NCBI GenBank assembly: GCA_017383785.1
Contig: JAFNVD010000213.1
Location: forward strand, 1-5,642
Direction: 5' to 3'
Source: Peptococcaceae bacterium
GTDB taxonomy: Bacteria; Bacillota; Peptococcia; Peptococcales; Peptococcaceae
DNA: 5,642 nucleotides
Part shown: positions 1 to 5,512 of the stretch, piece after piece
Layout of the letters: every line of letters begins with the position of its first letter
Numbering within the stretch: the stretch's first letter is position 1
Notes under the pieces: generated by a model
The model's database searches: none
What the model was told of the DNA's origin: nothing
Seen by the model: the letters and a program-made list of their open reading frames with translations, nothing else
Program-made: the position numbers and the translations under genes

Positions 1-525
1 ATGAGAATCATAATATTCCTGCCCCCGCATTTTGAGCAAACACGCAAACATACCGCCATTTTTCATATTATGCCCATACAGCACCGTATTGTCATCGACA
101 AAACCGACATTGTTACGATAATCTGCAAAAATACTTCCCGAATTATTCTGCTTACCATCGTAAGTAGTATACAAATATTCATCATTATTTTTCTTGCTGT
201 GCAGTACCGGATAATTGACAACAGTGTCTTCAATGTAAATCCAGCCAATGACATCCGTATTGACTGCCTGCAGACTTTCAAAATCTACAGCAAATTGCAG
301 TCTTGCATCTGCCAGCTGTGGTGTATTCGGCTCCTCTGTCTGCTGCAAAAATTCTTCCTGTGCATTGTGATACAGTGTTTCCCCTTCTCGGTACTCCTGC
401 CAAATACCATACAGCTGCATGGCACTATATAAGAACATGGCAGCAAATAAAATCGTAAGAATTGTTTTTATTGGATTACCATTTTTATGATTTTGTGATT
501 TTTCCTTTGCCCCCGTTGTACCCAT
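1..525 (-). CDS. srtB: Class B sortase, N-terminal part (runs off left edge)
   Basis: This is a membrane-anchored cysteine transpeptidase that would cleave a C-terminal sorting signal and attach surface proteins to the cell wall or to one another. The 175 visible codons show a short polar N-terminus, one membrane span at about residues 19-40, and then the start of the sortase beta-barrel. Class B features are DVIGWIYIEDTVVNYPVLH (91-109), the GSIFADYRN segment (130-138) and TVLYGHNM (147-154), in which His152 is the expected catalytic histidine. The catalytic Cys (TLSTC-type motif) and Arg lie outside the window, so activity cannot be judged. Class B sortases are usually about 220-250 aa, so roughly a quarter to a third is missing. 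The ATG start at 523-525 is supported by a perfect AGGAGG six bases upstream. The gene follows pilT by 40 nt with no terminator between them, so it is probably co-transcribed. Its substrate is unknown. The family call is firm, the class B assignment likely. Confidence 0.9.
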   Translation of the reverse strand, partial: MGTTGAKEKSQNHKNGNPIKTILTILFAAMFLYSAMQLYGIWQEYREGETLYHNAQEEFLQQTEEPNTPQLADARLQFAVDFESLQAVNTDVIGWIYIEDTVVNYPVLHSKKNNDEYLYTTYDGKQNNSGSIFADYRNNVGFVDDNTVLYGHNMKNGGMFACLLKMRGQEYYDSH

Positions 526-531
526 AGCCTT

Positions 532-537
532 CCTCCT
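532..537 (-). promoter_or_regulatory. Ribosome binding site of the sortase gene
   Basis: A consensus AGGAGG on the minus strand with a 6-nt spacer (AAGGCT) to the ATG at 525. It fixes the start of the truncated sortase gene and is the strongest Shine-Dalgarno sequence in the window. Confidence 0.8.
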
Positions 538-565
538 CTGCTGCAATATAATTTACTGTTAGTCT

Positions 566-1642
566 TTACAACAACGCCACCCGTTTTTCCATCCACTCAG
601 AATTAGCTGCATAATGTACCGCAACCGCTTTATCAATGCGATGCGCTTTTACCAATTCCAACAGGCTGTTGTCCATACTTATCATACCTTCTCCGGAAGA
701 TGACGCAATCAATGCATCCAGCTGATGCACTTTGGATTCTCGAATAAGGTTACGAACCGCATTGTTAATCGGCATGATCTCAAATACCGGAATCAATCGA
801 CCATCTACATCCGGCACCAACTGTTGAGAAATCACTGTTTGCAATACCATGGCCAGCTGCACACGAATCTGCTGTTGCTGCCCGGCCGGAAATACATCGA
901 TAATGCGATCAATGGTAGAAGCTGCGTCTGCCGTATGCAATGTTGCAATAACCAAATGCCCTGTTTCTGCTGCAGTCATAGCTACTCGAATGGTTTCATA
1001 GTCACGCATTTCCCCTAAAAGAATCACATCCGGTGCTTGACGCAAGCTGGCACGCAGCCCACTCAAATAACTTTCCGTATCCAGCCCCACTTCTCGCTGA
1101 CTAATAGCACAGCGTTCATTGCGATGCAAATATTCGATTGGTTCTTCCAATGTCACAATATGTCCTTCTCGTGTGTGGTTAATGCGATCAATGATACACG
1201 CTAGTGTGGTAGATTTGCCTCCTCCGGCTGGCCCGGTCACCAATACCAACCCTTTCATTTTCTCTGCAACACTCATTACCACCTCAGGAATGCCCAATTC
1301 ACGATAGTCAGGGATGCCAAAAGGAATGACACGCACTACTGCCGCATAACTGCCGCGCTGCTTATATATGCTAACGCGAAACCGTGATAAAGATGGAATC
1401 GTAACGGAAAAGTCATCATCCCCCACACGCTTAATACATTCCACATCTCGCTCACTCATAGCGCATAACTCTAACACCAGCGTTTTGGACATTTCCGGTG
1501 TCAGCTTGCCTTCCTGCATGACTGTCATTTTACCATCGACTTTACAAGTAAGTGCAAGCCCTGCCATAATAAAAACATCTGATGCTTTTAGCGTTACCGC
1601 CTGCTCTAAAATCGCTCTTAAATCCAATGTTTGTTCCGCCAT
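566..1642 (-). CDS. pilT: PilT-type type IV pilus retraction ATPase
   Basis: A cytoplasmic hexameric secretion ATPase which, in characterised PilT proteins, powers pilus depolymerisation and twitching. At 358 aa it has normal PilT length and lacks the long N-terminal extension of PilB/GspE. Residues 1-105 form the PAS-like N-terminal domain (ASDVFI at 20-25). The RecA-like domain carries Walker A GPAGGGKSTT (137-146), the Asp box around TLEEPIEYL (164-172), Walker B DVILLGEMRD (205-214) and the His box HLVIATLHTADA (229-240). AVRNLIRE (295-302) matches the AIRNLIRE signature that separates PilT from PilB. Walker A has Ala and Gly where classical PilT has Thr and Ser (GPTGSGKST), but the key Lys and Ser are present. 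The ATG start has GAGGTG 5 nt upstream. The gene begins 14 nt after the preceding small-membrane-protein gene, closing the pilus module. No pilB is visible, so it could in principle be the only motor of the system; its sequence says PilT. Confidence 0.95.
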   Translation of the reverse strand: MAEQTLDLRAILEQAVTLKASDVFIMAGLALTCKVDGKMTVMQEGKLTPEMSKTLVLELCAMSERDVECIKRVGDDDFSVTIPSLSRFRVSIYKQRGSYAAVVRVIPFGIPDYRELGIPEVVMSVAEKMKGLVLVTGPAGGGKSTTLACIIDRINHTREGHIVTLEEPIEYLHRNERCAISQREVGLDTESYLSGLRASLRQAPDVILLGEMRDYETIRVAMTAAETGHLVIATLHTADAASTIDRIIDVFPAGQQQQIRVQLAMVLQTVISQQLVPDVDGRLIPVFEIMPINNAVRNLIRESKVHQLDALIASSSGEGMISMDNSLLELVKAHRIDKAVAVHYAANSEWMEKRVALL

Positions 1643-1656
1643 ATCTGCACCTCATT

Positions 1657-2154
1657 TTATTCTACTTCTATTATGGTGCCGTCCCACACCTGCAAACTTT
1701 CATCATATTCCCATTCTGTGGCAGCTATCGCACGCCATGTTACAACCGATAGTTCGCGCGCTGTCCACCACAGCTGAACCTCAAGCGCCTGTACGTCATC
1801 AATGGGCACACAATACCGCAAATATGTGCCATCTTGTGTCCTTATCTGCTGTATCTGCATTGCATCCAGCTCTGCAATCATGCGTTCTTGATTTTCCGCT
1901 TGATTTTCCGCTTCAAAGATAAGATTACAAATCCGCCCATAAGTTTCTTCCGCAATACTATCAGCTCGATAATATGCCCGTGCAGCATCGGCTGTTTTTT
2001 GCGCCAATCGCTGCTCATGGGTTGCTGTTTGAAAAGAAAGCACAGCAAATATAGTTAAGCATAGCACTGCAAAAATCATAACAATGGATGCACTGCCAAT
2101 CTGTGCGCCCATACCGGCTTGCTTGTCTTGTTTTTCATAATTATTATGGGGCAT
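1657..2154 (-). CDS. Small single-span membrane protein of the pilus module (pseudopilin-like, 165 aa)
   Basis: Not a recognised named family; position and architecture suggest a minor pilin or pilus-assembly partner. Residues 1-20 are polar. A single membrane span follows at about 21-42 (GSASIVMIFAVLC onward), then a long Ala/Glu/Gln-rich helix (about 43-100, QRLAQKTADAARAYYRADSIAEE) and a Trp-rich end (LQLWW-like segment near 127-130, WRA, WEY, W157). Hydrophobic helix plus amphipathic continuation is pilin-like. The segment resembles a prepilin only weakly: Gly20 is followed by SASIV, with Val where the conserved Glu+5 should be. I chose ATG at 2154, because AGGGGG lies 8 nt upstream; the GTG at 2163 would sit on that same ribosome binding site. 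The start overlaps the end of the preceding gene by 11 nt. An in-frame 12-bp tandem duplication encodes AENQAENQ (82-89). It may correspond to a PilX/GspK-type component, but that is inference. Confidence 0.75.
   Translation of the reverse strand: MPHNNYEKQDKQAGMGAQIGSASIVMIFAVLCLTIFAVLSFQTATHEQRLAQKTADAARAYYRADSIAEETYGRICNLIFEAENQAENQERMIAELDAMQIQQIRTQDGTYLRYCVPIDDVQALEVQLWWTARELSVVTWRAIAATEWEYDESLQVWDGTIIEVE
1887..1913 (-). repeat. 12-bp tandem direct repeat inside a coding sequence
   Basis: The plus-strand unit CTTGATTTTCCG occurs twice back to back (1887-1898 and 1899-1910), followed by a further CTT. The period of 12 keeps the reading frame and yields AENQAENQ in the predicted helix of the 165-aa membrane protein. 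It looks like a slippage-type expansion; only two copies are present. Confidence 0.85.
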
Positions 2155-2614
2155 AGTGCTCACCCCCTACGTAGGCGACAGTCTTTTTAACCGTCAACGT
2201 AAAAATCTCTGCGCCTTTTGCATCATACACTGTAATATCAGCTGTACGTATTTTATCCATAAGGGCTGGCTCTGCATTCGGAGATAACACCAAAGCATAG
2301 CCATCATCACAATGGCTTTCTACCGCATTCCAATCGGTGTCGTAATAGATACACAAATCATTGTTTCGATCAGCCTCTACCGGCACCGCCATCAGTAGAC
2401 ACCACTCATCTGCATCTCCATCACTTGCCTTGTAACAAGCGGCTGCTGTTTTGGCCAGCGATACCGCATGGTTTAAATCATCACTTTCCTTACTAATCCG
2501 ATCCGCATGAACGAACAAACTCAAGCATACTGCTGCACAGAGTGCAAACATCAAAATAGCAATCATCAACTCTGCCAACGCCAATGTCGTGCGAGAAGTA
2601 GAACGCCTATGCAT
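2144..2614 (-). CDS. Divergent pseudopilin-like membrane protein (156 aa)
   Basis: The most pilin-like of the four small proteins. A basic N-terminus (MHRRSTSR) leads into TLALAELMIAILMF (10-23), which recalls the classical TLIELMIAI prepilin helix, with Glu15 in the place of the conserved Glu+5. The residue at the expected cleavage point is Thr10, not the usual Gly or Ala, so cleavage by a standard prepilin peptidase is doubtful. The span runs to about 36. The outer domain (40-156) has four cysteines (60, 72, 88, 102) that could form disulfides, is acidic, and ends in beta-strand-like segments (ADITVYDAKGAEIFTLTVKK). ATG at 2614 has an AGAGGTG-type site just upstream. The gene overlaps its upstream neighbour by 8 nt and its downstream neighbour by 11 nt. 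A PilV/GspI-like minor pilin role is plausible by position, not proven. Confidence 0.78.
   Translation of the reverse strand: MHRRSTSRTTLALAELMIAILMFALCAAVCLSLFVHADRISKESDDLNHAVSLAKTAAACYKASDGDADEWCLLMAVPVEADRNNDLCIYYDTDWNAVESHCDDGYALVLSPNAEPALMDKIRTADITVYDAKGAEIFTLTVKKTVAYVGGEHYAP
2163..2168 (-). promoter_or_regulatory. Ribosome binding site deciding the start of the 165-aa gene
   Basis: AGGGGG on the minus strand lies 8 nt from the ATG at 2154. The alternative in-frame GTG at 2163 overlaps the last G of this site and so cannot be served by it. The site lies within the last codons of the preceding 156-aa gene, which is typical of translational coupling. Confidence 0.65.
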
Positions 2615-3110
2615 AGTGCATCACCTCTCCCTCACTGTGCAGATATACCAATAAATCTGCCTGTTCTCCCGTCGGCGTTGTGCAGATTAACTGCAATAAA
2701 TCCTGCGCTATGAAACAAGCCTCAAAATTATTTACAGCTATCACTCTCTGCCCGGCCTCCGGCGTAAGCATAAGCTCAGCTTCTGAAAACAGCTCTTTGA
2801 GGTAGCCCTCATGAGAGTAAATCACCGTTTTGTACAACACCCCATCCACAGTTTCATATAATACAAGCGCCGTTGTAGCTGCAAATGGTTCTAATGCCAC
2901 TGCACCGACAGTGTCATAATGATGAATTTTGGTTTCTAAGTAAGCAAGGGCTGTGCGTTCGGTATATTGGCTCTCCATATGTTCTTGTATTGACCGATAT
3001 ACACCTGTACCGCTAAAAAGCGTCAATACCATAGCCATTGCAAAAGCACAAAACAGGAGTAATATCAACACTGTATTTAGCATGCGTCCTGTTGTTCCTG
3101 TTTTCTGCAT
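2607..3110 (-). CDS. DUF4860-like membrane protein of the pilus module (167 aa)
   Basis: A single-span protein resembling the uncharacterised DUF4860 family of Clostridia, whose members are, as I recall, found beside T4P genes; this rests on recognition, not a search. A short polar N-terminus (MQKTGTTGR) precedes a membrane helix at about 10-32. Then come a polar helix with TALAYLETKI (53-62) and a beta-rich domain containing YETVDGVLYKTVIYSHEGYLKELF (85-108, quoted in part: VDGVLYKTVIY, EGYLKELF). That layout is pilin-like (helix then strands), but there is no G-xxxx-E cleavage motif. Length is as expected for the family. The ATG start lies 6 nt after the preceding stop; its weak site AAAGG/AGGTAG overlaps that stop, suggesting coupling. 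The gene ends inside the start region of the 156-aa gene. A GspJ/PilW-like minor pilin is one possibility. Confidence 0.75.
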   Translation of the reverse strand: MQKTGTTGRMLNTVLILLLFCAFAMAMVLTLFSGTGVYRSIQEHMESQYTERTALAYLETKIHHYDTVGAVALEPFAATTALVLYETVDGVLYKTVIYSHEGYLKELFSEAELMLTPEAGQRVIAVNNFEACFIAQDLLQLICTTPTGEQADLLVYLHSEGEVMHYA

Positions 3111-3116
3111 AACACA

Positions 3117-3428
3117 CTACCTTTCCAATACCGTAATTTCCGGCATAACATTCTCTGCAAATATTTCATACTGTACAATATATCGATCTTCCTGCAGCGT
3201 CAGCCCATACACCCGGCTCAAGTACTCCAAATCCGGCGGATAACGCCCTTCTAATGCATAACAGCTTACCACAGTACGACGCAAAACATCCTCATACAGG
3301 CGCAACGTTTCCTCTCGACTATTGCTGACAACGGAAGGCAGTGTACTCAAAAGAAGCCCTGCAATCACTGCAAACACCGCCAATGAAAGACCATGCTGCC
3401 TCAGCCATCGTGTTAACGTTTTTTTCAT
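3117..3428 (-). CDS. Small GspG/PilE-like pseudopilin with degenerate signal (103 aa)
   Basis: A short membrane protein directly after pilC. The basic leader MKKTLTRWLRQHG (1-13) precedes LSLAVFAVIAGLLLS (14-28), which mirrors the prepilin pattern G|FSLVELLVVIAILGLL but has Val18 in place of the conserved Glu+5. The outer part contains CYALEGRYPPDLEYL (56-70), similar to the segment of GspG/PilE pilins where a helix ends in G-x-YP followed by a leucine-rich turn. A short beta-strand tail (RYIVQYEIF, 82-90) follows. The ATG at 3428 is chosen over GTG at 3437 because AAGGAG sits 8 nt before the ATG but only about 0-1 nt before the GTG. The gene starts 12 nt after the pilC stop, and its ribosome binding site overlaps that stop. 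It is probably a minor pilin or core pseudopilin. If it is the main subunit, the missing Glu would be very unusual. Confidence 0.75.
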   Translation of the reverse strand: MKKTLTRWLRQHGLSLAVFAVIAGLLLSTLPSVVSNSREETLRLYEDVLRRTVVSCYALEGRYPPDLEYLSRVYGLTLQEDRYIVQYEIFAENVMPEITVLER

Positions 3429-3436
3429 GCCCCACA

Positions 3437-3442
3437 CTCCTT
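3437..3442 (-). promoter_or_regulatory. Ribosome binding site deciding the start of the 103-aa gene
   Basis: AAGGAG on the minus strand, overlapping the TAA stop of pilC and 8 nt from the ATG at 3428. It favours the shorter start and links translation to that of pilC. Confidence 0.7.
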
Positions 3443-4487
3443 AGCCAATAGCAGTCATAATGCCTAACAACGGTAACATCACCGAAAGCAAAATCACTCC
3501 CACCAACAAAGAGAGTGCAATTACAATTGCCGGCTCGATCCGATTGAGCAAATCATCTAGTGCCTGATTGGCATCCTCCGCAACACGTCGTGCCACTTCT
3601 GCCAGCACTGTATCAATTTCACCGGTGCGAAACCCGATTGCCAGCATACGACAATACATCGGGGCAAATAGCTGCTCTGCCTGTGCCGCCTCTGCAAATG
3701 TCTTTCCATCAAGCAACATAGCTTTTTTGCAAGCTGTAATTGTTCTTTGCACGGCATCATCCTCCGTCAAGTGACCGGCCAGATCCAGCGCCTCCTCAAT
3801 AGAAAGCCCTCCGGAGGCGGTCAAAACCAAAGCATCAGCCAGTTTCGATGAAGTTAGTAATTGATTTGCCTTCCACCCTGATGTGAAGGATTGCACTGCA
3901 TGTCGCCACCATTGACGAACCCCATCAAAGCGGTACAATGCCAAGCACAATAATAACATGCACACCAATGCGCTAAACAAATACATACCATAACGGCCAA
4001 GCCACATACCAATTTCCAGCATAAGCTGTGCTACCGATGACAATTCAGCTCCCAATTGTACAAAGATATCGGCAAAAATCGGCATTACTTTTATTAAAAG
4101 TACCAATACCACAAACGACATCATCGCCAATAGCATAGTTGGATACCAAATAATATTACGTACACTCTGCCGAATTTGCGCTTCACGGTCGTAATAGTTG
4201 GCCAGTGCGTAAAACACTTGTTCCAAATGCCCTGTACGCTGCCCAATCTGCACCATCTCTACTGCATAATGCGGAAAACACCGAGCCCCTCTAAAGGCAT
4301 CGGCCAAACCCTCTCCCAACTCCAGCTGTTGATGTACATAAACAAGAGCCTGTTTTTTGTCCGCATGCTGTTCTTCTTCCATAAGTAACGCAATCCCTTC
4401 TTGAAAAGGAATCCCTGCACGTACAATCAAATGTAATTCCATACAAAATAATGATAAATAAGATGCATCCCATATTGTTTGTTTCAC
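3441..4487 (-). CDS. pilC: Type II secretion/type IV pilus inner-membrane platform protein (PilC/GspF/ComGB family)
   Basis: A polytopic membrane protein that anchors the assembly ATPases and passes pilin subunits into the growing fibre. At 348 aa it is of the short ComGB type, lacking the roughly 50-residue N-terminal extension of proteobacterial PilC. It has the typical two-fold T2SSF architecture. The first domain (about 12-134) contains GQRTGHLEQVFYALANYYDRE (82-102; core GQRTGHLEQVF) and YPTML at 115. The second (about 213-336) repeats it as GFRTGEIDTVLAEVARRV (285-302). Membrane spans are expected at about 113-135, 165-186 and 317-345. PIFADIFVQLGAELS (136-150) is the family's hallmark after the first span. 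The start codon is GTG at 4487, served by AGGTGG with a 9-nt spacer. It is the first gene of the packed pilus block, 65 nt after the transglutaminase gene with a terminator-like hairpin between. The symbol is given by family; comGB or gspF would be equivalent. Confidence 0.93.
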   Translation of the reverse strand: MKQTIWDASYLSLFCMELHLIVRAGIPFQEGIALLMEEEQHADKKQALVYVHQQLELGEGLADAFRGARCFPHYAVEMVQIGQRTGHLEQVFYALANYYDREAQIRQSVRNIIWYPTMLLAMMSFVVLVLLIKVMPIFADIFVQLGAELSSVAQLMLEIGMWLGRYGMYLFSALVCMLLLCLALYRFDGVRQWWRHAVQSFTSGWKANQLLTSSKLADALVLTASGGLSIEEALDLAGHLTEDDAVQRTITACKKAMLLDGKTFAEAAQAEQLFAPMYCRMLAIGFRTGEIDTVLAEVARRVAEDANQALDDLLNRIEPAIVIALSLLVGVILLSVMLPLLGIMTAIG

Positions 4488-4496
4488 CGATTCTCA

Positions 4497-4502
4497 CCAC
4501 CT
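4497..4502 (-). promoter_or_regulatory. Ribosome binding site of the GTG-initiated pilC
   Basis: AGGTGG on the minus strand, 9 nt from the GTG start at 4487. The T-rich tail of the preceding hairpin ends at the base just before it, so hairpin and translation start are directly adjoining. Confidence 0.65.
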
Positions 4503-4539
4503 AAAAGAATTGCGAACCGATATGGTATCAGTCCGCAAT
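4503..4539 (-). terminator. Hairpin with T-rich tail between the transglutaminase gene and pilC
   Basis: On the minus strand ATTGCGGACTGAT pairs with ATCGGTTCGCAAT (4509-4539): a 13-bp stem with two G-T pairs around a 5-nt loop (a 14th A-T pair is possible). TTCTTTT follows, the first T belonging to the stem. This is the form of an intrinsic terminator for the transglutaminase transcript. The opposite side also has TGTTTTCTT, so the hairpin could act in both directions, although no plus-strand gene is present. The tail is interrupted by a C, so termination may be partial, which would allow read-through into pilC. Confidence 0.65.
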
Positions 4540-4552
4540 GTGTTTTCTTATG

Positions 4553-5473
4553 TTAGTACAAATATTTTGCTGTATAATTGCTGCCGTTTCCGATATACTC
4601 CATAATCTGTTTGCTTTGTTTGGCACTGGAGGCAAAGGTCGGATCCATCATTTTCCATGTTTCCCCGTCAAAATAAATAACCCCTTCTATCCAGCCGGTT
4701 TGCGGAATAAAGGTATTAATCCAGGCATGGTACACATCCCCTGCATAGCCTACTACCAACCGTGTCGGAATCCCTTGACTGCGAAGCATAGCGGTCATAA
4801 CTGCCGCATAGTCAAAGCAAATGCCTTTTTGTTCAGCAAGCACTTGATCCACGTCCGGCAGGTATCCACTCTGCACGGTTTTAGCCTTTTCTTTGTCATA
4901 GGTCAATGTGGTAACGGTATATTGATACACCGCCGCGATTTTATCCAAGGATTTCGGTTTATCTTTTACTAATTCTGCAGCCTTTTTCACCACTTCGCTG
5001 TCCGCCTGATAATTGACATACTGATTGGCACGTAAATACGGTGCATATTCATCAGTCAACATCACTGTCATAGTAGTGCTATACGCAGTTGCATATTTAT
5101 TGCCGCTGACATTCTCATATACTGCAATACTATACTTCCCCTCGCCGCCGGAAAGCGGAAAAACTTCATACTTGCCGTCAGAATTCAAATTGTAAGTATA
5201 TACTACCTTATCAGGCCCTGTAATACGCAGTTTTAGCTTTTTGTCTGTAGGCTGTTTGTAGGCCGCCATAATATAGCCATCCTTGGCATTGGAAGCATCA
5301 ATCATCGCCTTTTCATTGGACAATACCGTAACACCGGAAGCCACAGGCTCCAATATAGCTGTTTCCGTCTCTGCCGCCAGTACTGCCGGTGCAAACACCA
5401 TAATACCAAAGCAGAAACATACCACCAACGCAATGCGTTTTTTATACTGTTCTAATTGACGTAATCTTGGCAT
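4553..5473 (-). CDS. Secreted transglutaminase-like protein
   Basis: An exported protein with a C-terminal transglutaminase-core (papain-like) domain. Numbered from the chosen start (306 aa), a signal peptide covers about 1-33: a basic MPRLRQLEQYKKR, a hydrophobic core and the probable cleavage site AVLA. A beta-rich domain follows at about 45-140 (KLKLRITGPDKVVYTY, EGKYSIAVYENV), then helices and the core domain at about 160-285. Catalytic residues are Cys219 in KGICFDYA, His249 in YHAWIN and Asp277 in MMDPTF, all intact. Such domains in bacteria may be cross-linking enzymes or thiol proteases; the substrate is not evident. The ATG at 5473 is preferred over the ATG at 5503, because AAGAGGTGG lies 4-5 nt before it and the signal peptide then begins normally. 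The gene starts 39 nt after the upstream partial gene with no terminator seen, and is followed by a hairpin that separates it from pilC. Confidence 0.88.
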   Translation of the reverse strand: MPRLRQLEQYKKRIALVVCFCFGIMVFAPAVLAAETETAILEPVASGVTVLSNEKAMIDASNAKDGYIMAAYKQPTDKKLKLRITGPDKVVYTYNLNSDGKYEVFPLSGGEGKYSIAVYENVSGNKYATAYSTTMTVMLTDEYAPYLRANQYVNYQADSEVVKKAAELVKDKPKSLDKIAAVYQYTVTTLTYDKEKAKTVQSGYLPDVDQVLAEQKGICFDYAAVMTAMLRSQGIPTRLVVGYAGDVYHAWINTFIPQTGWIEGVIYFDGETWKMMDPTFASSAKQSKQIMEYIGNGSNYTAKYLY

Positions 5474-5477
5474 TTGG

Positions 5478-5486
5478 CCACCTCTT
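5478..5486 (-). promoter_or_regulatory. Ribosome binding site deciding the transglutaminase start
   Basis: AAGAGGTGG on the minus strand with a 4-nt spacer (CCAA) to the ATG at 5473. It supports the start 10 codons inside the longest reading frame. Confidence 0.65.
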
Positions 5487-5512
5487 CTCTCAATACATAA
5501 CATCCACGACTA

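Noticed and set aside
1..432. Long open frame on the plus strand at the left edge
   Set aside because: It lies wholly antisense to the sortase gene, whose minus-strand frame shows clear family motifs. The plus frame has no recognisable family and no supporting ribosome binding site in view.
1368..1922. 184-codon open frame on the plus strand
   Set aside because: It is antisense to the start of pilT and the end of the 165-aa gene, with Ser/His/Pro-rich low-quality composition typical of a shadow frame.
4085..4101. Small perfect inverted repeat TACTTTT-ATT-AAAAGTA
   Set aside because: A short AT-rich stem inside a membrane-span region of pilC where Leu/Ile/Lys codons explain the composition. 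It has no T-tail beyond the stem and no adjacent gene boundary.
4544..4578. Plus-strand promoter-like sequence with TATAAT at 4573-4578
   Set aside because: The -10 is perfect, but the hexamer 17 nt upstream (ATGTTA) matches TTGACA at only three positions. It lies in coding DNA and would only drive antisense RNA.
4630..4680. TTGACG on the minus strand as a -35 box for pilC
   Set aside because: No acceptable -10 follows at 16-18 nt (only ATGGAT-like sequence), and the hexamer encodes conserved transglutaminase-domain residues.
4538..4972. 144-codon open frame on the plus strand
   Set aside because: It is antisense to the catalytic domain of the transglutaminase-like gene, which is strongly supported by its Cys, His and Asp motifs.
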